From an uncultured bacterium (lineage in GTDB: Bacteria; Bacillota_I; Bacilli_A; RF39; UBA660): 35,771 nt of DNA. Location: assembly GCA_900314465.1 (NCBI GenBank), contig OMVK01000049.1:1-35771 (forward strand). The letters run 5' to 3'. Within the stretch, counting starts at the first letter, position 1, and every line of letters begins with the position of its first letter. The position numbers and the translations under genes were made by a program. Positions 17,319 to 27,290 of the stretch are shown piece after piece. The notes below the pieces were generated by a model that had not been told where the DNA came from, ran no database searches, and saw only the letters and a list, made by a program, of their open reading frames with translations.

Positions 17319-19199
17319 ATGAATGATGCTATCAAAGAATTTAATGAATGGAAAAATACTTTAGAAGATACTTATTATGAATATCACTTAAGTAATATAG
17401 TTAATAATGATTTATTTTCTGTATTAAATAAATTAGTTAAAGTATTACCTGATGCTAAAAGTGAAAGTGATGTTTATAATTTTGAACATATTGTATTTAA
17501 TAATAAATATTTAAATGAAGCATATCAAAAAATAGGACCAGAATGTATAAAAAAGATTAAAAAAGAAATATATCAAAAACAACAAGAGTTTATTTCTTCT
17601 TTTCCTAATCCTTTAGATGACAATAAAGTACTAGATTTTATAACTGATAGTTATTGTAAAAAAGGAGATTTTTATGATAATATTGTCAATTGTGATTCAA
17701 AAGATACAAATAATGAACAAATAAACGAAGAAGATAAAAAGAAATTTTTTATTTATTTTGTTAATAAATTTGCATCATCATATTCAGATGATCCTATATC
17801 AAATTATGAAGATGCGGTTAAAAGATGGGATGAGTGTAAAAATTATGTAATAAGACATAATTTGGATCTAAATCTCGATCTAGATAATGAAGGATTTCAC
17901 CATATAAAATCATCTAGTTATAATCCTGATGGAGTAAAACATAGAATATATATAAATATTAATAAAAAATATCTATATAAATTTATTAATATATTTATTG
18001 ATAAATGTAATTATTATGTAAATGGTTTACCATATTATTTTAAGTATGATGAAGCATGTAATCGTAGTGATTCATTCGTGTTATATTTAAATAATTATGA
18101 TTTCTTTGATTATTTTAATATCTTAAATGAGATTGGAAAAGAATATCCAGAAATGGTAAATACTTTTGGAAAACCACCAGTTTTATCAAGTAAAATTAGT
18201 TCTTGGTATGGTTATGGATCTGAACCAACAAACCATGATTCATTTAATGAAATAAGATGTAAACATATACTTTATTCTTTTGCAGAATATGGTATTAATT
18301 TAATAAAAAATAATAAAGAATATGAAAATGAAGCTAAAGTAAAATTAAATGAAATAATATCAAATGATAATTTTATAAGACAATATTGTAAATCAAATAA
18401 TTTTTATGATACTTTAAAAGAAGTAGCAAGTTATAGTTCAAAATATACAAGAGAAATATTTAGTAATATAATTGCAGAAGAAATACAAAAGAATCCTAAT
18501 GCTAAAGAAGAAATACTTTCTTACATGAATAAATACGCAGAACTATTTAATATTAGTGATAGTAATTATGCATTTGATTCAAAAGTATTAACTAAATTTA
18601 AAGAAATTCATAATAATGGTTTAGTAAGTGAATCTAAAGAAAAAAATCAAGAAAAAATAAATCTTATTTTTGATTGGCTAATAAAACATTATAATGATAA
18701 TAATTATGAAATTATATATAATAAAATATATTCAATATTAGCAAAAGAAATAATATATGGTTTAGAAAAATCTTATTTTAAAGCTAAACAAGAAGTTAGA
18801 TTAAAAAATATAGATTTAAAACATAAGCTTATAAGTGATATTAATAATAACGTATCAGATATTACTATGAAAGACATTCGAAGTGGAAATGTAAGACATT
18901 ACCATACTCAAGAAATAAAAGGTGGAATTGATTCTGATATTAATAAGGCATTATTAATAAAATATCTTAAAAATAATTTTATTGATATTATTAACTATTT
19001 AAAATATAGTAATAATGATTATACTTTTAAGTTTAGTAGTTGTGAGTGTAATGATGAATATGATATACCTATGGATAATACATGTACGATAAAAAAATCA
19101 ATGTTTCTTGGTGAAATACTTGCAACACTTAATTTTATGGATGATGAATTTTTAAATAAAGATAGTGAACTTGAACTTGCATATTCTAAACATAGATAG
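17319..19199 (+). CDS. Large soluble protein of unknown function, linked to ABC exporter
   Basis: Not firmly recognised. 626 residues, no signal peptide or membrane helix, rich in Asn, Lys and Tyr. The start ATG 17319 follows AGGATG. The best-ordered part is about residues 205-315: RIYINI (209-214), YYFK (239-242), NRSDSFVLY (248-256), GKPP (284-287), GYGSEP (298-303) and SFNEIR (308-313). This spaced R-K-RxD-S-R pattern looks like a catalytic or phosphate-binding core. From memory it recalls uncharacterised Firmicutes proteins and, weakly, the HopA1/phosphothreonine-lyase-like group; I could not test this. The flanks are helical. It lies 23 bases after the exporter pair and before a terminator, so its job may concern the exported substrate. 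Confidence 0.6.
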   Translation: MNDAIKEFNEWKNTLEDTYYEYHLSNIVNNDLFSVLNKLVKVLPDAKSESDVYNFEHIVFNNKYLNEAYQKIGPECIKKIKKEIYQKQQEFISSFPNPLDDNKVLDFITDSYCKKGDFYDNIVNCDSKDTNNEQINEEDKKKFFIYFVNKFASSYSDDPISNYEDAVKRWDECKNYVIRHNLDLNLDLDNEGFHHIKSSSYNPDGVKHRIYININKKYLYKFINIFIDKCNYYVNGLPYYFKYDEACNRSDSFVLYLNNYDFFDYFNILNEIGKEYPEMVNTFGKPPVLSSKISSWYGYGSEPTNHDSFNEIRCKHILYSFAEYGINLIKNNKEYENEAKVKLNEIISNDNFIRQYCKSNNFYDTLKEVASYSSKYTREIFSNIIAEEIQKNPNAKEEILSYMNKYAELFNISDSNYAFDSKVLTKFKEIHNNGLVSESKEKNQEKINLIFDWLIKHYNDNNYEIIYNKIYSILAKEIIYGLEKSYFKAKQEVRLKNIDLKHKLISDINNNVSDITMKDIRSGNVRHYHTQEIKGGIDSDINKALLIKYLKNNFIDIINYLKYSNNDYTFKFSSCECNDEYDIPMDNTCTIKKSMFLGEILATLNFMDDEFLNKDSELELAYSKHR

Positions 19200-19205
19200 T
19201 TATAT

Positions 19206-19236
19206 AAATGTAGACTTAAATGTTCTACATTTTTTA
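19206..19236 (+). terminator. Intrinsic terminator of the ABC operon
   Basis: 9-bp stem AAATGTAGA (19206-19214) with TCTACATTT (19224-19232), then T residues. Confidence 0.85.
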
Positions 19237-19267
19237 TATTAAAATGTTATGTATTAGTACATATGTA

Positions 19268-19276
19268 TGCTATAAT
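19268..19276 (+). promoter_or_regulatory. Extended -10 promoter of the ruvA operon
   Basis: TGCTATAAT, 19 bases before the ruvA start at 19296, giving a very short leader. No strong -35. Confidence 0.65.
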
Positions 19277-19295
19277 AACAACTGGATGTGATAAT

Positions 19296-19847
19296 ATGTA
19301 TAATTATATAAAAGGAACTATTAGTGAAATAAATACTAATTATATTGTTATAGATAATAATGGTATAGGTTATCAAATATATGTAGCTAATCCATATTCA
19401 TTTGAAGAAGGAAAAGAAGATAAAGTATATGTTTACCATCAAGTAAGTGAAAATGGGGAATTTTTATATGGTTTACATACTAAGGATGAAAAAGAATTAT
19501 TTTTAAAACTAATTAATGTTAAAGGCTTAGGACCTAAGATGGCACTTCCGATGTTTGCAACAGGTTCTGTTAATGGTATCGTAGATGCAATTGAAAGGGA
19601 AAATGTCTTATACTTAAAGAAATTTCCTAAGATAGGAGATAAAGTAGCAAGACAAATAATACTAGATCTTAAAGGTAAACTTACTAAGAGTGAAGATGAA
19701 ACTAATAATAGCTTAAGTGAACTTGTTGAAGTACTAACATCCCTTGGATATAAACAACCAGAAATTAAAAGAGTACTTCCAAATATAGATCAAAGTTTAA
19801 CTGTCGAAAATCAAATAAAACAAGCATTAAAATTAATGCTTAAATAA
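19296..19847 (+). CDS. ruvA: Holliday junction branch migration protein RuvA
   Basis: Tetrameric junction-binding subunit that loads the RuvB motor for recombination repair. ATG 19296 is chosen because the product then begins MYNYIKGTI, the normal RuvA start; an upstream in-frame ATG overlaps the promoter. At 183 residues it is slightly shorter than typical (about 200). Domains: N-terminal OB fold (1-62), helix-hairpin-helix pairs around GLGPKMA (77) and PKIGDKVA (111), then a flexible acidic linker and a C-terminal RuvB-contacting domain (SELVEVLTSLGY onward). It leads a cluster with the HAD gene, ruvB, queA and tgt. Confidence 0.97.
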   Translation: MYNYIKGTISEINTNYIVIDNNGIGYQIYVANPYSFEEGKEDKVYVYHQVSENGEFLYGLHTKDEKELFLKLINVKGLGPKMALPMFATGSVNGIVDAIERENVLYLKKFPKIGDKVARQIILDLKGKLTKSEDETNNSLSELVEVLTSLGYKQPEIKRVLPNIDQSLTVENQIKQALKLMLK

Positions 19848-19855
19848 GGGGATTT

Positions 19856-20407
19856 ATGAGAATAGGAATAGATATAGATGATACCATAACATATACACAT
19901 GAAGTAATATTACCAATGGCAAGATTATATGATAAAAAACATTATAATAATGAAAATAAAGATAATGATTTAATAGGTACATTTACCTGGACTGATGAAG
20001 AAAAAGATAAATTTTTTAATAATTTTTCTTTAAAATATTCTAAATATTTATTAATAAAAAATAATGCAAATACATATATAAATAAATTATATGATGAAGG
20101 ATATGAAATATATTTTATAACATATCGTAAATTTAAAAATGCTTATAGAGTTACTAAAAAATATTTAGATGATAATAATTTTAAATATCATAAACTTATT
20201 GTTAATTCAGGAGATAAGGGTAAAATATGTAGTGATGAGCATATAGATATATTTATTGATGATAGTATATCTCATTTAGATAGTGCTTATAAATATAACA
20301 AGAATATTAAATTATTATTAGTAGATATGCCATATAATAAGAATAATAATATTTATAAAAGAGTATTTAATTGGGATGATATATATAATATTATTCATAA
20401 TATATAG
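19856..20407 (+). CDS. HAD-superfamily 5'(3')-nucleotidase-like hydrolase
   Basis: Haloacid-dehalogenase fold phosphatase resembling the 5'(3')-deoxyribonucleotidase / YqfW-type group. Motif I is GIDIDDTIT, giving Asp6 as nucleophile and Asp8 as acid/base; motif II is the strand and Thr in FITYRK (about residue 92); a Lys near 120 (GDKGKI) fits motif III; motif IV is DIFIDDS (about 135-141). 183 residues with a helical cap after motif I matches the group. AAGGGG precedes the ATG eight bases after ruvA, and ruvB follows closely, so it is cotranscribed between them. A nucleotide or nucleotide-like phosphate is the probable substrate; this is inferred from the family. Confidence 0.8.
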   Translation: MRIGIDIDDTITYTHEVILPMARLYDKKHYNNENKDNDLIGTFTWTDEEKDKFFNNFSLKYSKYLLIKNNANTYINKLYDEGYEIYFITYRKFKNAYRVTKKYLDDNNFKYHKLIVNSGDKGKICSDEHIDIFIDDSISHLDSAYKYNKNIKLLLVDMPYNKNNNIYKRVFNWDDIYNIIHNI

Positions 20408-20422
20408 AAAGAAGGTTATTTA

Positions 20423-21463
20423 ATGACTAGTAAAAAGAAAAAAAGTGAAATAGATAATGAATCATTAATAACTTCTGGAGAAAAAATCGAGGGGGATAGT
20501 GAAACTGAAGAAAGTATACGTCCCCAAGTCTTAGATGAATATGTAGGTCAAAGCGAAGTAAAAGAAAATATTAGAGTATTTATCGAAGCAGCTAAGATGC
20601 GTAATGAACCACTTGATCATGTACTTTTATATGGCCCTCCTGGACTTGGTAAAACCACACTTGCACATATTATTGCAAATGAACTTGGAACAAATATTAG
20701 AACTACTACTGGTCCTGCAATTGAAAAAACAGGTGATTTAGCAGCAGTTTTATCGACACTTGAACCAGGTGATGTTTTATTTATCGATGAAATACATAGA
20801 CTTCCTAAATATATCGAAGAAATGCTTTATCCAGCAATGGAAGATTTTGAACTTGATATAGTAGTTGGTGGTGAAGGTTCATCTAGGTCAATAAAAATAG
20901 ATTTACCTCCATTTACTTTAGTTGGTGCAACTACTCGTGCAGGTGATATCTCAGCTCCATTACGTGATCGTTTTGGTATTGTTTCTAAATTAAATTTCTA
21001 TTCTGATGAAGAATTAAAGCAAATAATTGAGCGTACATCAAGAGTTTTAAATATGCCAATAGATTCTGATGCTGCTGAAGAACTTGCTAAAAGATCAAGA
21101 AAAACACCAAGAATTGCTAATAGATTATTTAAAAGAGTAAGAGATTTTGCTCTTGTTTATGGAACAGGTAAAATTGATTTAAATATTACTAAAGATGCTC
21201 TTAAAAGATTACATGTTGATGAATATGGACTAGATGCACTCGATATTGAATATTTACATACTCTAATAGATAAATTTAATGGTGGACCTGTAGGTGTTGA
21301 AACTATGGCTTCTGCTATGGGTGAAGAAATATCATCACTTGAAGATGTCGTAGAACCATTTTTAATGCAAGAAGGGTTTATAAAAAGAACACAACGTGGT
21401 AGAGTAGCTACCGAAAAAGCCTACGAACATATTGGTATTAATCATGAATATCGTTTGTTCTAA
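20423..21463 (+). CDS. ruvB: Holliday junction branch migration ATPase RuvB
   Basis: AAA+ hexameric motor that moves Holliday junctions together with RuvA. ATG 20423 follows GAAGG. A Lys-rich extension of about 30 residues precedes the conserved [11 protein letters not shown]. Walker [10 protein letters not shown] (71-79), Walker B FIDEIHRL with Asp122/Glu123, sensor 1 ATTRAG, the APLRDRFG arginine-finger region, and a C-terminal winged helix ([17 protein letters not shown]). Length 346 is normal. It is separated from ruvA by a nucleotidase gene instead of being adjacent. ruvC is not visible, as usual in Firmicutes. Confidence 0.98.
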   Translation: MTSKKKKSEIDNESLITSGEKIEGDSETEESIRPQVLDEYVGQSEVKENIRVFIEAAKMRNEPLDHVLLYGPPGLGKTTLAHIIANELGTNIRTTTGPAIEKTGDLAAVLSTLEPGDVLFIDEIHRLPKYIEEMLYPAMEDFELDIVVGGEGSSRSIKIDLPPFTLVGATTRAGDISAPLRDRFGIVSKLNFYSDEELKQIIERTSRVLNMPIDSDAAEELAKRSRKTPRIANRLFKRVRDFALVYGTGKIDLNITKDALKRLHVDEYGLDALDIEYLHTLIDKFNGGPVGVETMASAMGEEISSLEDVVEPFLMQEGFIKRTQRGRVATEKAYEHIGINHEYRLF

Positions 21464-21492
21464 TAAGAATATATAAGAAAGGGTGTATATAA

Positions 21493-22536
21493 ATGAAAAC
21501 AGAAGATTTTGATTACTATTTACCAAAAGAATTAATCGCACAAACACCACTTAAAGATCGTGATGCTTCAAGATTACTAGTATTACATAAAAATACAGGA
21601 AAGATTGAACATAAAGTATTTACAGATATAATTGATTATTTAAATCCAGGTGATGCATTAGTTATAAATGATACTAAAGTAATACCAGCAAGAATTATCG
21701 GGGAAAAAGAAGATACACATGCTGTTATCGAACTTTTATTACTAAAACCACTTGAAGGTGATGAAAACTCAGTTAATTGGGAATGTTTATCTAAACCACA
21801 AAAGAGATTACATGTAGGTACCATTATTACTTTTGGTGATGGTTCACTTAAAGCTGAAGTTACAGAACTACTTAATGATGGTATAACTCATGTTAAATTG
21901 ATTTTTGATGGTATACTTATGGAAGTGCTAGAAAGACTTGGTACTATGCCACTTCCTCCATATATACATGAAACGCTTAAAGATCAATCTATGTATCAAA
22001 CAGTCTATGCTAAAAATTATGGTAGTGCTGCAGCACCAACAGCTGGTCTTCATTTTACAAAAGAATTACTTGATAAAATAGAAAAGAAGGGTATTGAAAT
22101 AATACCAGTAACTTTAAATGTAGGTTTAGGTACTTTTAGACCAGTAATGGAAGAAAATATTCAAGATCATGAAATGCATACAGAATCATATATTATAAGT
22201 AAGAGTGCAGCTGATAGATTAAATAAAGTAAAAGCAAATGGGGGAAAAGTATTTGCTGTTGGTACAACAAGTACAAGAGTTCTTGAAACTAATAGACATA
22301 AATATGATAAATATACTCCAGAAGTAAATGAAACAAGTATATTTATATATCCAGGATATGAATTTAAAGGAATAGATAACTTAATAACTAATTTTCATTT
22401 ACCAAAAAGCACATTAATTATGTTAGTGTCAGCACTAGCTGGTAAAGATAATATTATGAAAGCTTATAATGAAGCTGTTAAAATGAAATATCGTTTCTTT
22501 AGTTTTGGGGATGCTATGTTAATAATAGATGACTAG
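21493..22536 (+). CDS. queA: S-adenosylmethionine:tRNA ribosyltransferase-isomerase QueA
   Basis: Moves the ribosyl group of S-adenosylmethionine onto 7-aminomethyl-7-deazaguanine in tRNA, making epoxyqueuosine at wobble position 34. ATG 21493 follows GGGTG. Family blocks are present in order: [14 protein letters not shown] at the N-terminus, [21 protein letters not shown], the highly conserved [24 protein letters not shown], and [20 protein letters not shown] near the end. Length 347 is typical. tgt follows eight bases later, giving two consecutive late queuosine steps; preQ1 synthesis genes are not in the window, so preQ1 may be imported or made elsewhere. Confidence 0.97.
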   Translation: MKTEDFDYYLPKELIAQTPLKDRDASRLLVLHKNTGKIEHKVFTDIIDYLNPGDALVINDTKVIPARIIGEKEDTHAVIELLLLKPLEGDENSVNWECLSKPQKRLHVGTIITFGDGSLKAEVTELLNDGITHVKLIFDGILMEVLERLGTMPLPPYIHETLKDQSMYQTVYAKNYGSAAAPTAGLHFTKELLDKIEKKGIEIIPVTLNVGLGTFRPVMEENIQDHEMHTESYIISKSAADRLNKVKANGGKVFAVGTTSTRVLETNRHKYDKYTPEVNETSIFIYPGYEFKGIDNLITNFHLPKSTLIMLVSALAGKDNIMKAYNEAVKMKYRFFSFGDAMLIIDD

Positions 22537-22540
22537 GTGA

Positions 22541-23960
<1,420 letters not shown>

Positions 23961-23967
23961 TAAAAAA

Positions 23968-24002
23968 GACAAGATTATTTAATTATTTTCTTGTCCTTTT
24001 TT
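23968..24002. terminator. Bidirectional intrinsic terminator
   Basis: Stem GACAAGA (23968-23974) with TCTTGTC (23989-23995), T7 run on the plus side and A6 (T run on minus) on the other. It lies between convergent genes and overlaps the 3' end of the minus-strand gene. Confidence 0.8.
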
Positions 24003-24516
24003 TATTATCATTATTTTCTTCTTGATTATTAAGTCTTTTCTTTAATTCGCGAGCATAAAAATATTCATAGTTTAATATTTTATGATCACGTGAACCAAGA
24101 ATATCTGAAGCTTTATCATAAAATTCAGTTAGTTCTTTTTTTCTTTGATTAATTAATTCTTCTTTTTTTTCAGGAGTTGCTAAATCAATAGATCTTTTAG
24201 AAGTTTTAACAACACTTTTCCAAAGTTTTAATACTAGTAAATCTGGATCAAGTGTATTAATAGCAAAAACTATTTTTTCATTATTTTTCATATTAACACC
24301 ATCAATTTTTGATAGTTTTCTTAAACAATCATAATAAAGAATATGATTAGTTAAATATCTTTTATTATTTTTTTCTTCTTCTAAAAATCTTTTACTAGAA
24401 GCTTTAATATTTTCTAATTTTTCATCACTAATCGAATTAAAAAAATCTTCAGATGGTACATAACAATATAATCTACTTCTTAAATATTCACTGTCGACAA
24501 TGGCATCTGGAAACAT
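23983..24516 (-). CDS. Hypothetical helical protein
   Basis: Not recognised. 177 residues with no signal peptide or membrane helix, predominantly helical and highly charged. Lys/Glu-rich stretches lie at about 30-55 and 110-135, and the tail (NNQEENNDNKKRTRK) is low complexity and basic. The start is well supported by GAGGGGGAT a few bases upstream of the ATG. It is transcribed opposite to its neighbours, monocistronic, and ends in a shared terminator. Base composition matches the rest of the window, so there is no sign of recent transfer. Confidence 0.65.
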   Translation of the reverse strand: MFPDAIVDSEYLRSRLYCYVPSEDFFNSISDEKLENIKASSKRFLEEEKNNKRYLTNHILYYDCLRKLSKIDGVNMKNNEKIVFAINTLDPDLLVLKLWKSVVKTSKRSIDLATPEKKEELINQRKKELTEFYDKASDILGSRDHKILNYEYFYARELKKRLNNQEENNDNKKRTRK

Positions 24517-24579
24517 ATATAAATCCCCCTCTTCATATTTAACTATTTTAACAAAAAAATAAATAAAATCAAACTTTTA

Positions 24580-24588
24580 TGATATATT
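24580..24588 (+). promoter_or_regulatory. Extended -10 for the Nudix-like gene
   Basis: TGATATATT, the same element as the rplS -10, 22 bases before ATG 24610. No clear -35. Confidence 0.4.
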
Positions 24589-24609
24589 TATATTAGAGGT
24601 GTAATAAAA

Positions 24610-25095
24610 ATGAAAGAATATATTCATAATGATGCTAAATTAAAAGAAAAAGATATTAATCAAGAAGAATCACTTGTAAAAGTATTACTAACTAAAGATG
24701 ATTCTGTATGTGTTACATATAATCAAAGATATTATGACTTTGTAGGTGTTAAAACAGAAAAGAATGAATCATTTGATGATGCCATTAAAAGAATATTTAG
24801 AGATTCATTTTCAATATCTATACCAGGTGATTCTATACCTAGTTATTCATATTCGAGTAAATGTTATTTAAAAGATTATCCTAATAGAAATAAGAATAGT
24901 GTTATAAATGTTTATTATTATCTAATACCACTTGAAGATAAAACATATAATTCAAGTGATAGTTTAGAATTTATTGTTGATAACATAGATTCTGTAATAG
25001 ATAAATTTACAAGTAATATTCCACCTATGAAATTAAATAAATATATTTATAATGATGAATTAGATATATTAAAAGAATATAAAGATAATCATTAA
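24610..25095 (+). CDS. Nudix-fold protein with degenerate catalytic box
   Basis: 161 residues after AGAGGTG. The strand pattern VKVLLTKDDSVCVTYNQRYYDFVGVKTEKNESFDDAIKRIFRDSF (in parts about 23-67) follows a Nudix domain: two strands, then a box starting at 47. In that box Glu53 and Arg61 are kept, but the first Gly is Val47, the REUxEE segment reads R-I-F-R-D-S, and the following Gly is Ser68. Only Asp65 could replace a metal-binding Glu. A catalytically weak or inactive Nudix protein, perhaps a nucleotide sensor, is therefore likely. It sits just upstream of rplS, but that gene has its own promoter. Confidence 0.65.
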   Translation: MKEYIHNDAKLKEKDINQEESLVKVLLTKDDSVCVTYNQRYYDFVGVKTEKNESFDDAIKRIFRDSFSISIPGDSIPSYSYSSKCYLKDYPNRNKNSVINVYYYLIPLEDKTYNSSDSLEFIVDNIDSVIDKFTSNIPPMKLNKYIYNDELDILKEYKDNH

Positions 25096-25097
25096 TC

Positions 25098-25126
25098 TTG
25101 AATATTTAATAAACTTATGATATATT
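25098..25126 (+). promoter_or_regulatory. rplS promoter
   Basis: TTGAAT (25098-25103), 17-base spacer, TATATT (25121-25126) preceded by TGA. Among the best-spaced promoters in the window; transcription would begin near 25132. Confidence 0.75.
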
Positions 25127-25130
25127 ACTA

Positions 25131-25180
25131 GTGCTTTTTAAATAAAGCTAAATGTAATCCGCTGAGTATTACTTATGATT
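25131..25180 (+). promoter_or_regulatory. Probable L19 (rplS) leader RNA
   Basis: The transcript starts with two small hairpins: GCTTT (25133-25137) with AAAGC (25144-25148), and GTAAT (25154-25158) with ATTAC (25168-25172) around the loop CCGCTGAGT. Autoregulatory L19 leaders are known upstream of rplS in Firmicutes. Placement and shape fit; I could not align to the Rfam model. Confidence 0.5.
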
Positions 25181-25215
25181 ATGTGGGTGTATATATTAGA
25201 GAAAGGAGTATACTT

Positions 25216-25554
25216 ATGAACTTAATAGATAAAGTTAATGCTAAGTCTGTTAGAACTGATATTCCTGAATTCCGTGTTGGTGATACTATTAGAGTAGACT
25301 ATAAAATAGTTGAAGGTAAAACTCAAAGAATACAGGCATTTGAAGGTTTAGTTGTTAAAATTAGTGAAGGAACTGTTTCAAAGACTGTAACTGTTAGAAA
25401 AAAATCTGGTTCAGTTGCTGTTAAGAGAACATTTAATATAAATTCTCCATTAGTTGATAAAATAACAGTTGTTAGAAAAGGTAAAGTTAGACGTGCTAAC
25501 TTATCATTCATTGATAAGATGTCTAGGGAATATAACGTTAAAGAAAGAAATTAA
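25216..25554 (+). CDS. rplS: 50S ribosomal protein L19
   Basis: Ribosomal protein at the 30S-50S interface. ATG 25216 is preceded by a near-perfect AAAGGAG; an upstream in-frame ATG inside the leader is not used. The 112-residue product contains the family core: FRVGDTIRVDYKIVEGKTQRIQAFEGLVV, then TVTVRKKSGSVAVKRTF and the basic tail RRANLSFID. Bacillus L19 is 115 residues. trmD and rimM, which often precede rplS, are absent here. It has its own promoter, leader and terminator and is predicted to be highly expressed. Confidence 0.98.
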   Translation: MNLIDKVNAKSVRTDIPEFRVGDTIRVDYKIVEGKTQRIQAFEGLVVKISEGTVSKTVTVRKKSGSVAVKRTFNINSPLVDKITVVRKGKVRRANLSFIDKMSREYNVKERN

Positions 25555-25567
25555 TCTTTCTTTTTTA
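25541..25567 (+). terminator. rplS intrinsic terminator
   Basis: Stem AAGAAAGA (25541-25548) with TCTTTCTT (25555-25562), T run after. The left arm is the last rplS codons and the stop codon lies in the loop. Confidence 0.8.
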
Positions 25568-25592
25568 TTTATATTTAATTAAATAATAATTA

Positions 25593-25601
25593 TGTTATAA
25601 T
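25593..25601 (+). promoter_or_regulatory. Extended -10 promoter of lepB
   Basis: TGTTATAAT, 17 bases before the lepB start at 25619. Confidence 0.6.
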
Positions 25602-25618
25602 TTAAATTGGTGAATAAT

Positions 25619-26272
25619 ATGGCTAAAAAGAAAAAAAATTTAGATGATGAAAATCTAACTAATGAAGAACGTGAAGAATTAAAAAAAGAAGAACAAACTA
25701 AATATGCTAAAAAAGATATCTTTTTAGATGTTGCCCCATATTTAATAATAATATTCTTTGTAATAATAATAAGAACATTTATATGTTCTCCGGTTACTGT
25801 TAATGGTACAAGTATGTATCCAACACTTCATGATGGAGATTATATGCTTTTATATAAATTGACTAAGAAGTTTAGAGGTATAAGAAGATTTGATATCGTA
25901 GTTGTAAATACTAAATCAGGAAGACTTGTTAAAAGAGTTATCGGATTACCTGGAGAAAACATTCGTTATGAAGTTAAAAAGAATGAATCAGGTGAACCAA
26001 CCGAAGGCATACTTTATGTAAACGGTAAAAAAGTAGATGAAGACTTCTTTGGTGATGATGCTAAGAGTAATCCATTACAAACATGTGTAAATAATCCTGA
26101 TATATGTAGTGAATCTGGTGTTAATGTTCCTGAAAATGAATATTATGTAATGGGTGATAATAGAGGTAATTCAACAGATTCAAGAATTATTGGTACAGTA
26201 TCATATGATAGTATACTAGGTACAACAAATGTAATATTATATCCATTCAGTAGAATAGGAAAAGCTAAATAA
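25619..26272 (+). CDS. lepB: Signal peptidase I
   Basis: Membrane serine protease removing Sec signal peptides. ATG 25619 follows GGTGA; a TTG twelve bases earlier overlaps that site. Lys/Glu-rich cytoplasmic tail (1-35), one membrane helix (about 39-57), then the S26 domain: Ser65 in GTSMYPTL, Lys105 in RLVKRVIGLPGE, and YYVMGDNRGNSTDSR near the end. 217 residues. Between the Lys box and the GDN box is a short insert with a Cys pair (CVNNPDIC) that could form an external disulfide; I do not recall this from Bacillus SipS. It likely matures the secreted protein at 3290-4600, among others. Confidence 0.96.
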   Translation: MAKKKKNLDDENLTNEEREELKKEEQTKYAKKDIFLDVAPYLIIIFFVIIIRTFICSPVTVNGTSMYPTLHDGDYMLLYKLTKKFRGIRRFDIVVVNTKSGRLVKRVIGLPGENIRYEVKKNESGEPTEGILYVNGKKVDEDFFGDDAKSNPLQTCVNNPDICSESGVNVPENEYYVMGDNRGNSTDSRIIGTVSYDSILGTTNVILYPFSRIGKAK

Positions 26273-26300
26273 GATAATTATATGTTATCTTATTTTATTT
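26271..26300 (+). terminator. lepB terminator, weak
   Basis: Stem AAGATAA (26271-26277) with TTATCTT (26285-26291), loop of 7, then a T-rich but interrupted tail. All A-T except two pairs. Confidence 0.5.
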
Positions 26301-26305
26301 TTTAG

Positions 26306-26311
26306 TATAAT
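26306..26311 (+). promoter_or_regulatory. -10 element for fmt
   Basis: TATAAT, 29 bases before ATG 26341. No clear -35. Confidence 0.45.
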
Positions 26312-26340
26312 ATAAGATAGTTATTTATGGAGATGATCTT

Positions 26341-27288
26341 ATGGTAAAAGAATTAAAAGATTTAAAAGTAGTATTTATGGGAACACCTGAGTTTTCTGTA
26401 CCTATCTTAGAATCATTAATTGAAAATACTAATGTTGTAGGTGTTGTATCAAGGGAAGATGCCTATGTTGGAAGAAAACATGTATTAACTCCTAGTCCAG
26501 TTAAAGAATGTGCCTTAAAACATAATATTAAAGTATTAACACCACATAAAATAAAAGAAGAATATGAAAGTATTTTAAATTTAGAACCAGATATAATAAT
26601 AACTTGTGCTTATGGACAAATAGTGCCTAAAGTAATATTAGATTTCCCATATTATGGATGTATAAATGTTCATGCATCAATTTTACCTGCATATCGTGGT
26701 GCATCGCCAATTCAAAGTGCTATTATGAATGGTGAAACAGAAACCGGAGTTACTATTATGTATATGGATGAAACTTTAGATACAGGTAATATAATTAATC
26801 ATGATTCTATTCCAATTGAAGATACTGATACTTATGGAACACTATCTAATAAATTAAGTATTTTAGGAAGAGACTTATTATTAAAAACATTACCTAGAAT
26901 AATTAAAGATGATAATTTTAATATTAAACAAGATGATGAAATAGCAACATATACTAAGTTAATTAAAAGAAGTGATGAAAGATTAGATTTTCATAAGACT
27001 AGAAAACAAATATATGATTATATCAGAGCCCTAAATCCAGAACCACTTGCTAATATTGTAATTAATGGCGAGGAAATAAAAGTACTTGAAAGTAAAATTG
27101 GAAAAGAATCACATGGTGAAATAGGTAAAATAACAAGTGTTAATAAAGACTCAATAGGTATTATGTGTAGTGATGGTGAAATACTAATAACTAAAATAAA
27201 ACCAGCAGGTAAAAAGATAATGCTTGTAAAAGATTATTTAAATGGTATTAATAAAGATAAATTATTAAATAATAAAGTAGAGGAATAA
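26341..27288 (+). CDS. fmt: Methionyl-tRNA formyltransferase
   Basis: Transfers a formyl group from 10-formyl-tetrahydrofolate to initiator Met-tRNA. ATG 26341 follows GGAG. The N-terminal Rossmann-like domain begins KVVFMGTPEFSVPIL. Catalytic Asn109 and His111 lie in INVHASILPAYRGA and Asp147 in DETLDTG, matching the E. coli triad. The C-terminal OB-like domain covers about 205-315. Length 315 is standard. def, the usual partner, is not here. The next gene starts three bases after the stop, with a ribosome site inside the end of fmt. Confidence 0.97.
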   Translation: MVKELKDLKVVFMGTPEFSVPILESLIENTNVVGVVSREDAYVGRKHVLTPSPVKECALKHNIKVLTPHKIKEEYESILNLEPDIIITCAYGQIVPKVILDFPYYGCINVHASILPAYRGASPIQSAIMNGETETGVTIMYMDETLDTGNIINHDSIPIEDTDTYGTLSNKLSILGRDLLLKTLPRIIKDDNFNIKQDDEIATYTKLIKRSDERLDFHKTRKQIYDYIRALNPEPLANIVINGEEIKVLESKIGKESHGEIGKITSVNKDSIGIMCSDGEILITKIKPAGKKIMLVKDYLNGINKDKLLNNKVEE

Positions 27289-27290
27289 TA

